Positions 29,792 to 40,087 of a stretch of DNA of 64,000 bases are shown one piece after another. The number at the start of each line of letters is the position of its first letter. The stretch's first letter is position 1. A program made the position numbers and the translations under genes. The stretch is from Phytohabitans houttuyneae (GTDB lineage: Bacteria; Actinomycetota; Actinomycetes; Mycobacteriales; Micromonosporaceae), in NCBI RefSeq assembly GCF_011764425.1, contig NZ_BLPF01000002.1, forward strand, positions 346,997-410,996, written 5' to 3'. The notes under the pieces were generated by a model that did not search any database, was not told the origin of the DNA, and saw nothing but the letters and a program-made list of their open reading frames with translations.

Positions 29792-29969
29792 AGGTACTCC
29801 CATCGGGTAAGGGACAGCACGGCACCGGCCGGGTGCGACCGGGGCCACAGCGTGAAAGGCGCTGGACAGCTCCCGGCTGTTACAGGCAGGGCTCTCACCG
29901 CCCCGCGGGGCGGGAGATCCGGTTCCTGAAAGCGTTTAGGGTGGGCGTGACGATGGGAGCCGCACACCG

Positions 29970-31595
29970 ATGGACACCTTGGCCCGGCTGGGCGACGAGT
30001 ACTTTCGCCTGCATTTCGCCGCCGACCCGTTCGAAGCCGGCGTGTTCGGCGTGCCCGGCTATGACGCCGAGGTGCCCGACCCGAGTCGTGCCGCCGCCGC
30101 GCGGCTGGCCGGCGAGCTGGCCCGGGTCGCGGCGGAGCTTGCCACCGTCGACCGCGACGCCCTCGCCCCTGAGGACCGGATCAGTCACGCGATCCTGAGC
30201 CGGCTGCTGCGCGACCAGCAGCAGCGGCTGCGCGACGGAGCCACCGAGGTCGCCGTCACCGCGAGCATCGCCGGGCCGTTCGCGCAGGTGGTGGCGAGCG
30301 TGCCGGCGGCGACCGGTTCGAACGAGGCGTACCTGGCCCGGCTGGAGAAGCTGGGCGGCTTCTTCGACCGGCACGTCGAGCGGTACCGGCAGGCCGCGGC
30401 CGACGGCCGCTTCCCGACCGAGCTCGGCGTGCGCCAGGCGGTCGCCCAAATCGACGCTTACCTCGCCACGCCCATCACGCGCGACCCCCTGCTGCGACCG
30501 GACGGACAGGACGCCCGCGCCACCGAGATCATCAATTCGGGGGTACGCCCGGCGCTGACGCGTTTCCGGACTGCGCTCGCCGAGCACCTGCTGCCCGTCG
30601 GGCGGGACGGCGAGCGGGTCGGGCTGTGCCACGTGCCCGGCGGTGCCGAGGCCTACCGCACTTTGGTCGGTGCCTACACCACCACCGAGCTCGGACCGGA
30701 GGAGATTCACCAGATCGGCCTCGATCTTGTGGCGGAGCTGCGGGCGGAGTTCGCCGAGCGTGGCGGCCGGACGCTGGGGATCAGCGACGTCGACGAGGTT
30801 CTCGGGCGGCTGCGCGAGGATCCCGGCCTTCGGTTCGGCGCCGCCCAGGAGATCGTGGACACCGTCACCGGCGCCCTGCGGCGGGCCGAGGAGGCCGCGC
30901 CGGACTGGTTCGACACCTACGACATCGCTCCGTGCGTGGTGCGCGAGATGGATCCGGCCGAGGCGGAAAACTCGGTGCTCGGCTACTACGTCGCACCCGC
31001 CGCGGACGGCTCGCGGCCGGGCACGCACGTGGTGAACACCTACCGGCCGGACCTGCGGGCCCGGTTCGAGTACGAGGTGCTGGCTTTCCACGAGAGCGTC
31101 CCCGGGCATCACCTGCAGGTCGCGGTCGCCCAGTCGCGCGACGACCTGCCGCGGTTCCGGCGCTTCGCGTTCTTCGACGCGCACGGCGAGGGCTGGGGGC
31201 TGTACACGGAGCGGCTGAGCGACGAGATGGGGCTGTACACAAGCGACCTGAGCCGGCTCGGCATGGTGTCCTTCGACGCGTGGCGGGCGTGCCGCCTCGT
31301 GGTCGACACCGGCATGCACCACCTCGGCTGGTCCCGCGAGCGGGCCATCGCGTACATGCGCGGCAACACGGCGCTGTCCGAGACCAACATCGCCAACGAG
31401 GTCGACCGGTACATCGCGATGCCGGGGCAGGCGCTGGCGTACATGATCGGGCGGCTGCGCATCCGGCAGCTCCGCGATCGCGCACAGGCGGTACTCGGGC
31501 CGGCGTTCGACATACGCGCGTTCCACCACGAGGTGCTCGCCCACGGGCCGCTGCCGCTGGACACGCTGGAGGAGCTGGTCTCCACCCCGGTGTAG
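29970..31595 (+). CDS. DUF885-family protein, probable metallopeptidase-like
   Basis: 541 residues, all alpha-helical. The DUF885 hallmark HESVPGHHLQ begins at residue 374 and resembles an HExxxGHH zinc-binding site. Other conserved pieces are GEGWGLYTERL and ELGPEEIH. No signal peptide, so cytoplasmic. Members are described as uncharacterised or as collagenase/peptidase-related; the activity is not settled. Divergent from the subtilase. A small membrane protein gene follows after 31 bp. Confidence 0.85.
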   Translation: MDTLARLGDEYFRLHFAADPFEAGVFGVPGYDAEVPDPSRAAAARLAGELARVAAELATVDRDALAPEDRISHAILSRLLRDQQQRLRDGATEVAVTASIAGPFAQVVASVPAATGSNEAYLARLEKLGGFFDRHVERYRQAAADGRFPTELGVRQAVAQIDAYLATPITRDPLLRPDGQDARATEIINSGVRPALTRFRTALAEHLLPVGRDGERVGLCHVPGGAEAYRTLVGAYTTTELGPEEIHQIGLDLVAELRAEFAERGGRTLGISDVDEVLGRLREDPGLRFGAAQEIVDTVTGALRRAEEAAPDWFDTYDIAPCVVREMDPAEAENSVLGYYVAPAADGSRPGTHVVNTYRPDLRARFEYEVLAFHESVPGHHLQVAVAQSRDDLPRFRRFAFFDAHGEGWGLYTERLSDEMGLYTSDLSRLGMVSFDAWRACRLVVDTGMHHLGWSRERAIAYMRGNTALSETNIANEVDRYIAMPGQALAYMIGRLRIRQLRDRAQAVLGPAFDIRAFHHEVLAHGPLPLDTLEELVSTPV

Positions 31596-31626
31596 GCTGG
31601 CGTGCCCCACCGAGGGAGAGTCGGCG

Positions 31627-32073
31627 ATGGATCAGCTCCGAAGGCGCTTCGTCCAGCTCAACATCGCGGTGATCGTCTTCCACGTCGTCACCACGGTGAT
31701 CTGCGTGGCGGCGCGCTGGCCCGCGCAGTTCGGCGGTGCGGGTGACCCGGACAACGTGGCCGGCGAGATGTGGCTGCGCGGCACCGCGATCGGCGCACCG
31801 GTCGTCCTGACCGTCGCCTTGGCGCTGGCGACGCTCGCCGCCGCCCGGCCAGGCAGGATCGGCACCGCGGGCACGATAGCGATCGTCATCCTCTCGCTAA
31901 TGATCATCGTCGGCGGCAGCGGCGAGGCGTTCGGCGCGCCCAGCCCGGACGTGCCCACCGCAGTCCTGATCTTCAGCGGCGTCGTGAACGTCGTCCTCAG
32001 CCTCGTCACGCTCTACCTGGCGTACCAGCTCCTGCGCGCCTCACGCGCCGTCACCGCGCCCCACGGAGGGTGA
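31627..32073 (+). CDS. Small integral membrane protein of unknown function
   Basis: 148 residues with four predicted membrane helices (near residues 10-30, 55-75, 80-100, 112-138). The start ATG follows GAGGGAGAG. Its last 23 bases overlap the 3' end of the caspase-Hsp70 fusion gene on the other strand. I see no known family motif. Confidence 0.75.
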   Translation: MDQLRRRFVQLNIAVIVFHVVTTVICVAARWPAQFGGAGDPDNVAGEMWLRGTAIGAPVVLTVALALATLAAARPGRIGTAGTIAIVILSLMIIVGGSGEAFGAPSPDVPTAVLIFSGVVNVVLSLVTLYLAYQLLRASRAVTAPHGG

Positions 32074-35000
32074 GTATCGCCCAGGGTGGCCGGCAGAGGC
32101 CGCACGGGGTGAAGCCCAGCTCGATCGCCTCGCCGATCGGCAGCGCTTCACCCTCGCGGGACAGCAGATGCCTGCACAGCTCCAGGTGGTAGCGGGGGCG
32201 CCCGTCCACGACGTGCACGTCGACGTTTCGCCCGTTCAGTCGGATGGTGTCCGCCAGTGAGACCGGCATCGCGGCGGGCTCGTCGGGTTCCGGATCGTCT
32301 GTCGGGTCGTCCCAGGCGACAGGAGTCTCGAAGGCCGTCCGCGCCGCGCGGACCCGGTCGACGTCGCGGCTTGTCAGGGCGGAGCGGAGCTCCGTCAGGG
32401 CCTTGTCGACTCTGTTTCTGAGCGTGCCTGGATCGAAGCCGCGTGCCGCGAGGTACCTCGACATTGTTCGCTCGAAGTCGGCGGCCTCGCTGAGGACCTC
32501 CCGCTCGCTGAGACCGACCTCGGTGGTTCCGCCGCGGCCCGCGACCGCGCCGCCGACGGCCACGACTTCGTCGGGGTTGACGCCCTTGTTGGCTTCCCGG
32601 CCGGTGAGCTGCTTGACCAGGTCGGAGACGGCGGGCATCCGGGTGGAGCCGCCGACCAGGATCACGTGGTCGACGTCGGCGACCTTGACCCCGGCGTCCT
32701 TGATCGCCTGCTCGAACGGGCCCTTGCAGCGGTCCAGCAGATCCTGCGTCATCCGCTGGAACTCCGACCGGCTCAAGTTCACATCCAGGTGCAGCGGCGC
32801 CGACGGGCTGCCGTCCGAACCGGCCGGACCCGCCGTGATGTACGGCAGGTTGATACTGGTCGTGGTCGCCGCGGACAGCTCGATCTTGGCCTTCTCGGCA
32901 GCTTCCTTGAGCCGCTGCATGGCCATCTTGTCCTGCGAGAGGTCCACACCGTGCTGGCCACGGAACGTCTTGACCAGGTGATCGATCACCCGCTCGTCCC
33001 AGTCGTCACCACCGAGGTGGTTGTCACCACTGGTCGACTTGACCTCGATGACACCCTCACCCAACTCCAGCAACGACACGTCGAACGTGCCACCACCGAG
33101 GTCGAAGACCAGAACCGTCTGCTCCTTGGTGCCCTTGTCCAACCCGTACGCCAACGCCGCCGCGGTCGGCTCGTTGACAATCCGCAGCACGTTGAACCCG
33201 GCGATCTCGCCGGCCTCCTTCGTCGCGGTGCGCTGCGCGTCGTTGAAGTACGCCGGAACCGTGATCACCGCATCGGTGATCCGCTCACCCAGGTACGACT
33301 CAGCATCCCGCTTGAGCTTCATCAACACCCGCGCCGAAATCTCCTGCGGCGTGTACTTCTTACCGTCGATGTCGATGGTCCAGTTCGAACCCATCTCCCG
33401 CTTGACCGAACGAATCGTCCGGTCCGGGTTCGTCACCGCCTGCCGCTTGGCAACCTCACCAACGAGCACCTCACCATTACGGGCGAACGCGACGATCGAC
33501 GGCGTAGTGCGCGATCCCTCGGCGTTCGCGATGACGGTGGGCTCGCCACCCTCGAGCACGCTTACGACGCAGTTCGTGTCGCCGAGGTGGATCCCCACGA
33601 CACGGCGCGACGCCCGGGCGGCCGCCGGTCCGGCGAAACGTTCGGCGGCAAGGCTGACCGAGCCGATGTCGATCGACTGCCCCGTACTCGCCGGCGTGCC
33701 GAGGTGGGGATTCAAACGCAGCGCGTAAACGGCGTGCCCGCTCAACGCGAACACCCCGCCGCCGCGGTCGGTCGCCTGCAACTGCACGATCTCGTCCGGC
33801 AGGTTGACCGCGTCGACATACCTCCGGCTGAGCGGCAGCCAGGCGCCTAGAACTCCGCCGGGGTCGCCCGCGATGACGAAAGGGCCGCCGTCAACCGCAC
33901 CGACGGCCGTGACCAACCGCACCGTCCTGGACGTCAGCGGTATCTGGTCGCCGTCGACCACGACACACGGGTGGTCGCCTCCCTCTCCGAAGTCGTGCAA
34001 CTCGACAAGGTGGCCGCCAACGCGAACCGACGCCGACCCGGCCACGCCCTGTTCGAGCACCGCCAGGCGGGTGGAGGTCTGCACATCCCACAAGGTCGAC
34101 CAGCCGGAGTCGGGCACGATCAGGATGGCCGCCCGTCCACCCAGGTCGGCGAAGGAAAGCGCACGGATGGTCGCGTGCACGACGATGGGACTGCCGATCG
34201 TGTCACCCGTTTCCAGCGACCGGACCCGGACGGTGGAGTCATAGGTCGCGGACGCGATCACGGGCCGGCCCCAGATGGTGCCGCCGGCGATGGCGGTGAT
34301 CGCTTTCCCGTCCGCCGAGGCCATTCTCGCGACCCGCTGCCCGTTGCCGGCCCGGACGACCTCGATGCCGCCGTCGCCGTACCCCTTCGCCAGCAGGCGC
34401 CGGCTACCGCTGGTGAAGGCGGCGATCACGGTTACCGGAGCCTCGCCGGGCCCGGCCTCGTGCACCCAGAGGAACCTCCACGTCAGCGGTGGTCGCCCGG
34501 GGAGCACGGCGAGGTCTGAGGCGAGCCGGCTGGCACCGGTACGCGCCGCGGCGAGCGCGAGCATCTGACGGCGGTCCTGCCGGTCGTCCGGCACACCGAT
34601 CCGTGTCGCGTTCACATACGCCGCCGCGGCGAGCCGCGCGGACACGCCGGAGGCGGACCCGGCCAGGCCGACGACGGTGGCCGGCTCCGCCTCCAAAAGA
34701 AACACGGCATCGCAGAGAAGGTCGTCGACCCGATGTGAATCGATGGCGTGCTCGGCGATGTGGCGCATGACGTAAGGCTCGGCCAGATGCCAGTGCCGGT
34801 GGACCGCCGCCGCGCCCTGGTCCGCCACTACCGGCGTCGACGGGACCGAGGTGAGCAGCATGTCGAAGACGCCGCTCGCATCCTCCGGACGGCGCAGATG
34901 GTCGGCCATGCCTTGATGGAAAAGCCGGTACCGCGCCGTGCCGTCCACTTCCGCGCTGTGCCGCAGATAGAACCGTGCCGCGTCGAGTGCCTGGAGGATG

Positions 35001-36883
35001 ACCTGCACATCCGCGATCGGCTTTCCCTCGCTGAAGACCGTGGCGACATGCCGGATGAGCTGTGCCGGCATCCCGTCGCCGCGCGCGTGAGCGAGTGCGG
35101 CAAGCACCGGCCGCAGCCAGGGGTTTGATCCGCGCACCCGGAGGTCGAGGTCGAGCACCTCCGGCAGGGTCCGTGGAATGGAGTTGCCGAGGCTGCGGGC
35201 TTCATCGGGGCTGTGCAGCGCGTTCGGGTACGCCTTGAGCACGTGATGGGTGAACAGCCCGGCGACGAGAAACGCGCCCCACTGCTGGTCGGATTCGCCA
35301 CTGGTCAGCGCTTCGGCTATCGCGCGGGCGAGAGTGTGCGCCGCCCCTTCGGCGTCCAGGTTGTCCCACCGCGGGTCGTGCAGCAGAAGCCGCGAGACGT
35401 ACTGCTGGACGTCGCGGCGCAGGCGTACGACCGGCACGCTGTCCAGGTCGAGCAGACCCTTCCCCTCCTCGGCGGCCCGGCGCAGCTCTTCGAACTCGCG
35501 CCACGGTCGCATCCCGACGAGCAGGCGCACCGGCTCGCCGTCCGCGCGTGCGATCCGGCTGATCGGCAGGAGCAGCTGCGTCATGATCGCCGTACCGTTT
35601 ATCGCTTCGTCGAGGGCGTCGACAACGATGACCGGAGGCTCGGGCATCCGGGCGACCATCGCCACGAGCCCTTCGGCGGACGGCGTCGCGTCCGCGATCC
35701 CGGCGAGACCCAGCTGGCGGGCGATCGAGCGCACCACCTGCTCAAGTCCGCGTTCGCGGGCGTGCACTGCCGCGATGTGCCTGCTGCGGTACGGCGCCTG
35801 CTCGACGTGATCCCAGATGACCTGGGTCGGCTCGCGCAGCAGCGGGTGCGCCGCGCACACAAGCACGCCGATGAGCGCTGACTTGCCCACGCCGGGGCTA
35901 CCGGTGACGACGCGCAGGCCCACCTCGTCCTGCAGGTTGACCCACGGGCTGAGGATCTTCAGCTCACGACTGCGACCGCTGAAGAACCCGATCATCTCCT
36001 CCGCGCCCGCGGCCTGGCCAGAGGCACGCCACACGAAGTGCGCCGGGTCCAGCGCTTCGTCCAGGTCGTCGAGAAACGGCGTGATGCCGGGATCGATCTT
36101 CGCCCTCACCTTCCGCCGCGGATTTTCCACGAACCGCGGGTTGGGGAAGAAGGCGAGATCCGGCGGGTCGCGACTGATGTCGACGAGGCTGGCGATGACT
36201 TCCTGCGGGAGAGCGTGTTCGGCGTTGGAAAGCTGCGTCACCTCCCGGCGGATGTGTTGGGCGACGGTCGCCAGTGGGGCATGGCGGTACGAGGAGTCGA
36301 TGTCGAGAGCGCCTTGGAGCAGATCGCTCAGCACGTTCGCGGTGGCGCTCGTGAAATAGCCGCCGTAGGCGCTCGAGTCGGGCTCGCATGCGGCGATGAC
36401 CCAGGCCCGGTCGGTGGAGCCGACTCTGTCGATCTGCCAGCCGTGGCGTGCCGCCGTGCCGGCATGACAGATGTCGAGCAGGAAGAGCGTCACCGGCGCG
36501 CGATCTCGATAGTCCACGACGTCGCGGAGCCAGCGCTCGACCTCCGTCAACGGATGACCTACGCCGTCGGCGCCGATGACCTGCAGCGCACCGCTCGGCG
36601 TCACGTGGCCGTGGCTGAGGATGTGGACGATCAGGACACCCGTGTCGCCGCTTTCGCGGATCGCCTCCTGGACCGTTCGGCCCAACGTTTCCGCCTGCAC
36701 ACTCCCGTCGATCAACGTGCAGCGGTAGCCGAGGGCGGTGAGGGTCTTCGCGAGCTCACGAGTGCGCGCCTGGGCGAACGGCAGCGGCGACCACCCGGTG
36801 GTCGGTCCCTCTTCCGCACGCTTCGGCGGACCGAACTTGGCCACGCCGATACACAGCGCGCGGCGCTGCTGTCCATCGCTCAA
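32051..36883 (-). CDS. Caspase-like protease / STAND NTPase / propeller-like / Hsp70-NBD fusion protein
   Basis: 1610 residues from TTG 36883 (AAGG upstream). Residues 1-240: peptidase C14 with His in ILSHGH (91) and Cys 139 in LLDICHAG. About 300-600: NTPase with Walker A GSPGVGKS (328-335) and Walker [11 protein letters not shown] (418-427). About 600-800: helical region. About 810-1060: WD40/propeller-like repeats ([11 protein letters not shown]). About 1093-1452: Hsp70 nucleotide-binding domain, almost consensus in its middle ([32 protein letters not shown]), but the first phosphate loop reads GIHLGDTN instead of GIDLGTTN and the domain stops where the substrate-binding domain should begin. 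1453-1610: tail with H-x3-C (1566, 1570) and CGLC (1594-1597). Likely a STAND-type signal protein that fires the caspase; the Hsp70 part may sense or be regulated by chaperone state. Confidence 0.87.
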   Translation of the reverse strand: MSDGQQRRALCIGVAKFGPPKRAEEGPTTGWSPLPFAQARTRELAKTLTALGYRCTLIDGSVQAETLGRTVQEAIRESGDTGVLIVHILSHGHVTPSGALQVIGADGVGHPLTEVERWLRDVVDYRDRAPVTLFLLDICHAGTAARHGWQIDRVGSTDRAWVIAACEPDSSAYGGYFTSATANVLSDLLQGALDIDSSYRHAPLATVAQHIRREVTQLSNAEHALPQEVIASLVDISRDPPDLAFFPNPRFVENPRRKVRAKIDPGITPFLDDLDEALDPAHFVWRASGQAAGAEEMIGFFSGRSRELKILSPWVNLQDEVGLRVVTGSPGVGKSALIGVLVCAAHPLLREPTQVIWDHVEQAPYRSRHIAAVHARERGLEQVVRSIARQLGLAGIADATPSAEGLVAMVARMPEPPVIVVDALDEAINGTAIMTQLLLPISRIARADGEPVRLLVGMRPWREFEELRRAAEEGKGLLDLDSVPVVRLRRDVQQYVSRLLLHDPRWDNLDAEGAAHTLARAIAEALTSGESDQQWGAFLVAGLFTHHVLKAYPNALHSPDEARSLGNSIPRTLPEVLDLDLRVRGSNPWLRPVLAALAHARGDGMPAQLIRHVATVFSEGKPIADVQVILQALDAARFYLRHSAEVDGTARYRLFHQGMADHLRRPEDASGVFDMLLTSVPSTPVVADQGAAAVHRHWHLAEPYVMRHIAEHAIDSHRVDDLLCDAVFLLEAEPATVVGLAGSASGVSARLAAAAYVNATRIGVPDDRQDRRQMLALAAARTGASRLASDLAVLPGRPPLTWRFLWVHEAGPGEAPVTVIAAFTSGSRRLLAKGYGDGGIEVVRAGNGQRVARMASADGKAITAIAGGTIWGRPVIASATYDSTVRVRSLETGDTIGSPIVVHATIRALSFADLGGRAAILIVPDSGWSTLWDVQTSTRLAVLEQGVAGSASVRVGGHLVELHDFGEGGDHPCVVVDGDQIPLTSRTVRLVTAVGAVDGGPFVIAGDPGGVLGAWLPLSRRYVDAVNLPDEIVQLQATDRGGGVFALSGHAVYALRLNPHLGTPASTGQSIDIGSVSLAAERFAGPAAARASRRVVGIHLGDTNCVVSVLEGGEPTVIANAEGSRTTPSIVAFARNGEVLVGEVAKRQAVTNPDRTIRSVKREMGSNWTIDIDGKKYTPQEISARVLMKLKRDAESYLGERITDAVITVPAYFNDAQRTATKEAGEIAGFNVLRIVNEPTAAALAYGLDKGTKEQTVLVFDLGGGTFDVSLLELGEGVIEVKSTSGDNHLGGDDWDERVIDHLVKTFRGQHGVDLSQDKMAMQRLKEAAEKAKIELSAATTTSINLPYITAGPAGSDGSPSAPLHLDVNLSRSEFQRMTQDLLDRCKGPFEQAIKDAGVKVADVDHVILVGGSTRMPAVSDLVKQLTGREANKGVNPDEVVAVGGAVAGRGGTTEVGLSEREVLSEAADFERTMSRYLAARGFDPGTLRNRVDKALTELRSALTSRDVDRVRAARTAFETPVAWDDPTDDPEPDEPAAMPVSLADTIRLNGRNVDVHVVDGRPRYHLELCRHLLSREGEALPIGEAIELGFTPCGLCRPPWAILTLRGAR

Positions 36884-37061
36884 CAGCGGGCCTTGCCTAT
36901 CACCGTGCTCCCTACATTCCCCTGTGGATCTTCGAATCCGAATCGGCCGTTTGTGCCCGCGGCAATGCTAAAGCGGAATGACCACAGTAGGGGTCGCTCA
37001 CAATAGCGGCTGATCTCTATGGGCTGTCGGATTCGTGACAGGGAAGCGCGGCCCGGTCCGT

Positions 37062-37679
37062 TCAATCCAAGGCTGGTCGGCGCGCGACAAGTTTCGTCAC
37101 CGAGTGGGCGTGGGGGTGCGGCGCGCCCGGGTGTGCGGAGACGATCTCCTCGGTGCGGACCATCTCGATGTGCCAGCCGTCGTAGCGGGACACGTACCAG
37201 GCGTGTGCCGGTATGAAGCGCGGTGGCACCGGATGGCCGTCCAGCTCCTGGTGCCGATCGTCGAAGGCGCACATCAGGTGCCGGCCGCCCGGCCGGGTCG
37301 CCGCGCGCAACCGGTCGAGGACGCGGTCGGCGTCGGTGGCGTCGGCGAGCCAGTGCAGCACGCTGTCGAGGACGACGAGGTCGTAGTGTGCGGCGGGCAG
37401 CGCGACCTCGCGCAGGTCGCCGACACTCCAGGTGACGCCGGGCAGCTCGCCCCAGGTGGTGCGGGCGTTCTCGACCGCCAGCCGGGACACCTCGATGGCG
37501 TCTACGGTGGCGCCGTGACGAGCCAGATAGGCAGTGTTGCGCCCCTCGCCGGCGCCGGCGTCCAGCACCCGCCACGCGTCGACGCTTTCCCCGCCCGCGA
37601 TCTCCTCCAGCAGCGGTTCAGGCGCCGTTCCCCAGACGCAGGTGCTCGCGGCGTACGCGTGGTCGGATCCGCCGTCCAT
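37062..37679 (-). CDS. Class I SAM-dependent methyltransferase
   Basis: 205 residues from ATG 37679 (GAGAGGA six bases upstream). SAM-binding motif I is VLDAGAGEGRNT, followed by acidic motif II (DAIEVS) and DLVVLDSVLHWL. Resembles the Methyltransf_11/25 group. No partner or substrate is clear. It lies 178 bp upstream of the caspase fusion gene on the same strand and is divergent from a DUF5655 gene; it might belong to neither neighbouring system. The GC content of the gap behind it is lower than average. Confidence 0.82.
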   Translation of the reverse strand: MDGGSDHAYAASTCVWGTAPEPLLEEIAGGESVDAWRVLDAGAGEGRNTAYLARHGATVDAIEVSRLAVENARTTWGELPGVTWSVGDLREVALPAAHYDLVVLDSVLHWLADATDADRVLDRLRAATRPGGRHLMCAFDDRHQELDGHPVPPRFIPAHAWYVSRYDGWHIEMVRTEEIVSAHPGAPHPHAHSVTKLVARRPALD

Positions 37680-37719
37680 AGCCATTCCTCTCGCCGAGAG
37701 TGGTCGGTACCATCGCCGC

Positions 37720-38106
37720 ATGGACGACGATGAGTGGACTGTGGAGCGTCATCTGAAGGGCAAGCCCGCCGAGATTGTCGCGCTGTACAACCGATTCATC
37801 GAGCTTGCCGAGGCGTGCGGGCCGTTCACCTACGCCGTGGCGAAGACCGCGATCACCCTGAAGGGCAGCCGGCGCGGGTTTACCGGCGCGAGCCCCGGCA
37901 CCAGGTGGCTGGACGGATACATCGATCTGCAGCGGCAGGTGCAGGATCCGCGGATCCGCCGCTCCACGCCGTATACGAAGCGCCTTTTCGTCAACCGCTT
38001 CCGCGTCGTGTCGCTCGACGAGCTCGACGACGAGTTCGGCGGCTGGCTGGCCGAGTCTTACAAGGTGGGCCAGGGCGAGCACATCACCAGCCCCGGCACG
38101 CCGTAG
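37720..38106 (+). CDS. DUF5655 domain protein
   Basis: 128 residues, begins MDDDEWTVERHL, with ALYNRFIELAEACG and a core FVNRFRVVSLDELDDEF that match the DUF5655 family, which is small, cytoplasmic and of unknown function. Forty bases separate its start from the divergent methyltransferase. It ends nine bases before the convergent thioesterase of the biosynthetic cluster, so it marks the likely left edge of that cluster. Confidence 0.78.
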   Translation: MDDDEWTVERHLKGKPAEIVALYNRFIELAEACGPFTYAVAKTAITLKGSRRGFTGASPGTRWLDGYIDLQRQVQDPRIRRSTPYTKRLFVNRFRVVSLDELDDEFGGWLAESYKVGQGEHITSPGTP

Positions 38107-38115
38107 CGGCACCGC

Positions 38116-38840
38116 TCAGGCCTCCAGGTCGCGCAGCAACACCTCGCGCAGTGCGGGCGGACAGGACAGGTAGTCGCGGTGCCGGCCGTCGAGCGTCTCG
38201 TGCCGCACCTTGGCGACTTCCTCCCACCCTTGGTGCACCTCGCGGTCGGGCACCACGTCGTCTTCGCTCCAGCCGACGACCGTGACGGGGCATGGCAGCG
38301 GTTTCTCGGCCCGGTAGTGGTAGCCGCGCTGGATCCGCAGCTCCTCCTCCAGCACGTCGGCGAGCAGGTCGGCCAGGTCGTCCGGCACCGGCCGGCCCAG
38401 CCGCGCACCCATCGCCTTCACCTCGGCGATGCCGTCCAGAGTGGACAGGTCGATGTGGTTGAGCCTGCCGTAGAGGCCGCGCTGCGGTGCACCCCAGGAT
38501 GAGGCGAGCAGGCGCACCGGCGGTGCCAGACCCAGCGAGTGGACGCGCCAGACCGTCTCCAGCGCGTAGGGGACCGCTCCACAGTGGGCCGTGATGGCGT
38601 AGCGCCGGTCGGTGTACGGCCCGATCGCCGCGACGAGGTCCTCGGCGAACGCGGCGTGCGACTGGTGCACCCCTCCCGGAACCGGCCTTCCCGCCCCGGC
38701 GGTTGCAGCGGCACCAGGTGGAAGCCGCCGACCTGCGCGGGCCAGTCGTGGTACGACGAGGCACCCATGCCCGTGTACGGCAACCCGAACAGGAGCGGAT
38801 CGTCGCCGCCGGGCAACGCCCGGATGAACCAGCCGCTCAT
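38116..38840 (-). pseudogene. Type II thioesterase with Cys nucleophile and an apparent frameshift at 38670-38673
   Basis: Alpha/beta hydrolase of the type II NRPS/PKS thioesterase group. The ATG at 38840 overlaps the P450 stop (ATGA). The frame changes in the CCCC run at 38670-38673; one extra base joins PLQPPGREGRF to GVHQSHAAFAEDL and gives 241 residues, the usual length. The nucleophile elbow, normally GHSMG, reads AHCGA, so Cys replaces Ser (codon TGT). The Asp (GWSEDD) and His (DGRHRDY) follow at the usual places. Removes wrong acyl groups from carrier proteins, or with Cys may perform a special hydrolysis or transfer. Last gene of the nine-gene operon. Confidence 0.82.
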
Positions 38841-40087
38841 CGTCCACTCCCGGTCCGGTCCGGATGCACGCGGAGCGGCAGGCTGGTCAGCCCGTTGATG
38901 AAGTTCGACCGCAGGTGCCGGACGTCTCCGCTGACCTCGAACTCGGCGACGTGCGGCAGCAGCTCCTCCAGCAGGATGCGCAGCACCAGGCGCGCGGCCG
39001 GGCCGCCGTTGCAGAAGTGGATGCCGTTGCCCAGCGCCAGGTGCGGGTTCGGCGCACGCCGCGGGTCGAAGCGGTAAGGGTCGGCGAAGCGGCTCTCGTC
39101 ACGGTTGGCCGACGCGACCCAGGCGCAGATCAGCTCGCCCTCGTCGATGTCGGTACCGGCGATCGTCACCGCCTTGTTCGTCCGCCGGACCAGATGGTTG
39201 GTCGGTGTGCTCCAGCGCAATCCTTCCTCGACCGCGTCGTCCGCCAGCTCCGGCGCGGCCCGCAGCTCCCGCCACAGGTCAGGCCGCTCGGCGAAGGCGA
39301 GCAGCAGCTGGCTCGCCACGTGCGGCGTGGTCGTGTTGGCACCCATCACGAAGCTGTAGCAGTTGAGCACGACGTCCTCGGTGCGGAGCCGGGCGCCGTC
39401 GATCTGGACACCGAGCAGGCTCGTGATGACATCGGGCTGCGGGCGCACCCGCCGCTCCCGCACGAGCGCGTGAAACATGGCGAACAGCTCGTGGTGCGCC
39501 GACTGCAGCGTCTCCTCGACCGTGCCGTCGGCGAAGGCCGGATCGGCGGGCGCCACCCCCGCCATCGTCCACCGTGGAATGTCCTGCCAGTACTCGGTCG
39601 GGATGCCGATGATGTCGCCGACGGCGAGCAGGGGCAGCGGCAGCAGCAGCCGGGCCAGGTCGAGCTCGCCGCCGGCCAGGAGCGGCTGCACCATCGCGCG
39701 TACGCGTGCCCGGATGACGTGCTCGCGGCGAAGCATGGCGCCGGTGGAGAGCAGGGTCATCGTCGGCACCCGCACCGCGCCGTGCCGCGGCGGGTCCATG
39801 AGGTTGATCGTGCGGCCGCCGGCCGGGTCTCCGCCGAGCACGGCGAGGATCGTGCCGTGCTCGGAGCTGAAGGTCCGGTGGTCCTTGATGACCCGTAGCA
39901 CGTCGTCGTAGCGGGTCACCGACCAGAATGGACGGCCGTCCGGCCCAGCCTGCCGCCACACCGGCGCCTGTTCGCGCAAGGTGCGCCACGCCGCGTGCTG
40001 GCTGCCCGCGGCGTAGCGGGCGGGGTCGAACAGGTCGATGGTGTCCAGCGGGACTCTGTCGTCAGCGAGAGTCGGTGTGATTCGCAT
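38837..40087 (-). CDS. Cytochrome P450, NRPS-associated (1)
   Basis: 416 residues. Haem-binding loop LGNGIHFCNGG (Cys ligand), ExxR in the K-helix (VEEGLRWS), and an I-helix segment MGANTTTPH instead of the usual AGxET. Closely similar to the P450 encoded upstream at 41327, so they are probably tandem duplicates. Such P450s, placed next to an A-T didomain gene, often hydroxylate the beta-carbon of carrier-bound amino acids (NikQ, NovI, OxyD type). Overlaps the upstream P450 by 26 bases. Substrate unproved. Confidence 0.9.
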   Translation of the reverse strand: MRITPTLADDRVPLDTIDLFDPARYAAGSQHAAWRTLREQAPVWRQAGPDGRPFWSVTRYDDVLRVIKDHRTFSSEHGTILAVLGGDPAGGRTINLMDPPRHGAVRVPTMTLLSTGAMLRREHVIRARVRAMVQPLLAGGELDLARLLLPLPLLAVGDIIGIPTEYWQDIPRWTMAGVAPADPAFADGTVEETLQSAHHELFAMFHALVRERRVRPQPDVITSLLGVQIDGARLRTEDVVLNCYSFVMGANTTTPHVASQLLLAFAERPDLWRELRAAPELADDAVEEGLRWSTPTNHLVRRTNKAVTIAGTDIDEGELICAWVASANRDESRFADPYRFDPRRAPNPHLALGNGIHFCNGGPAARLVLRILLEELLPHVAEFEVSGDVRHLRSNFINGLTSLPLRVHPDRTGSGR

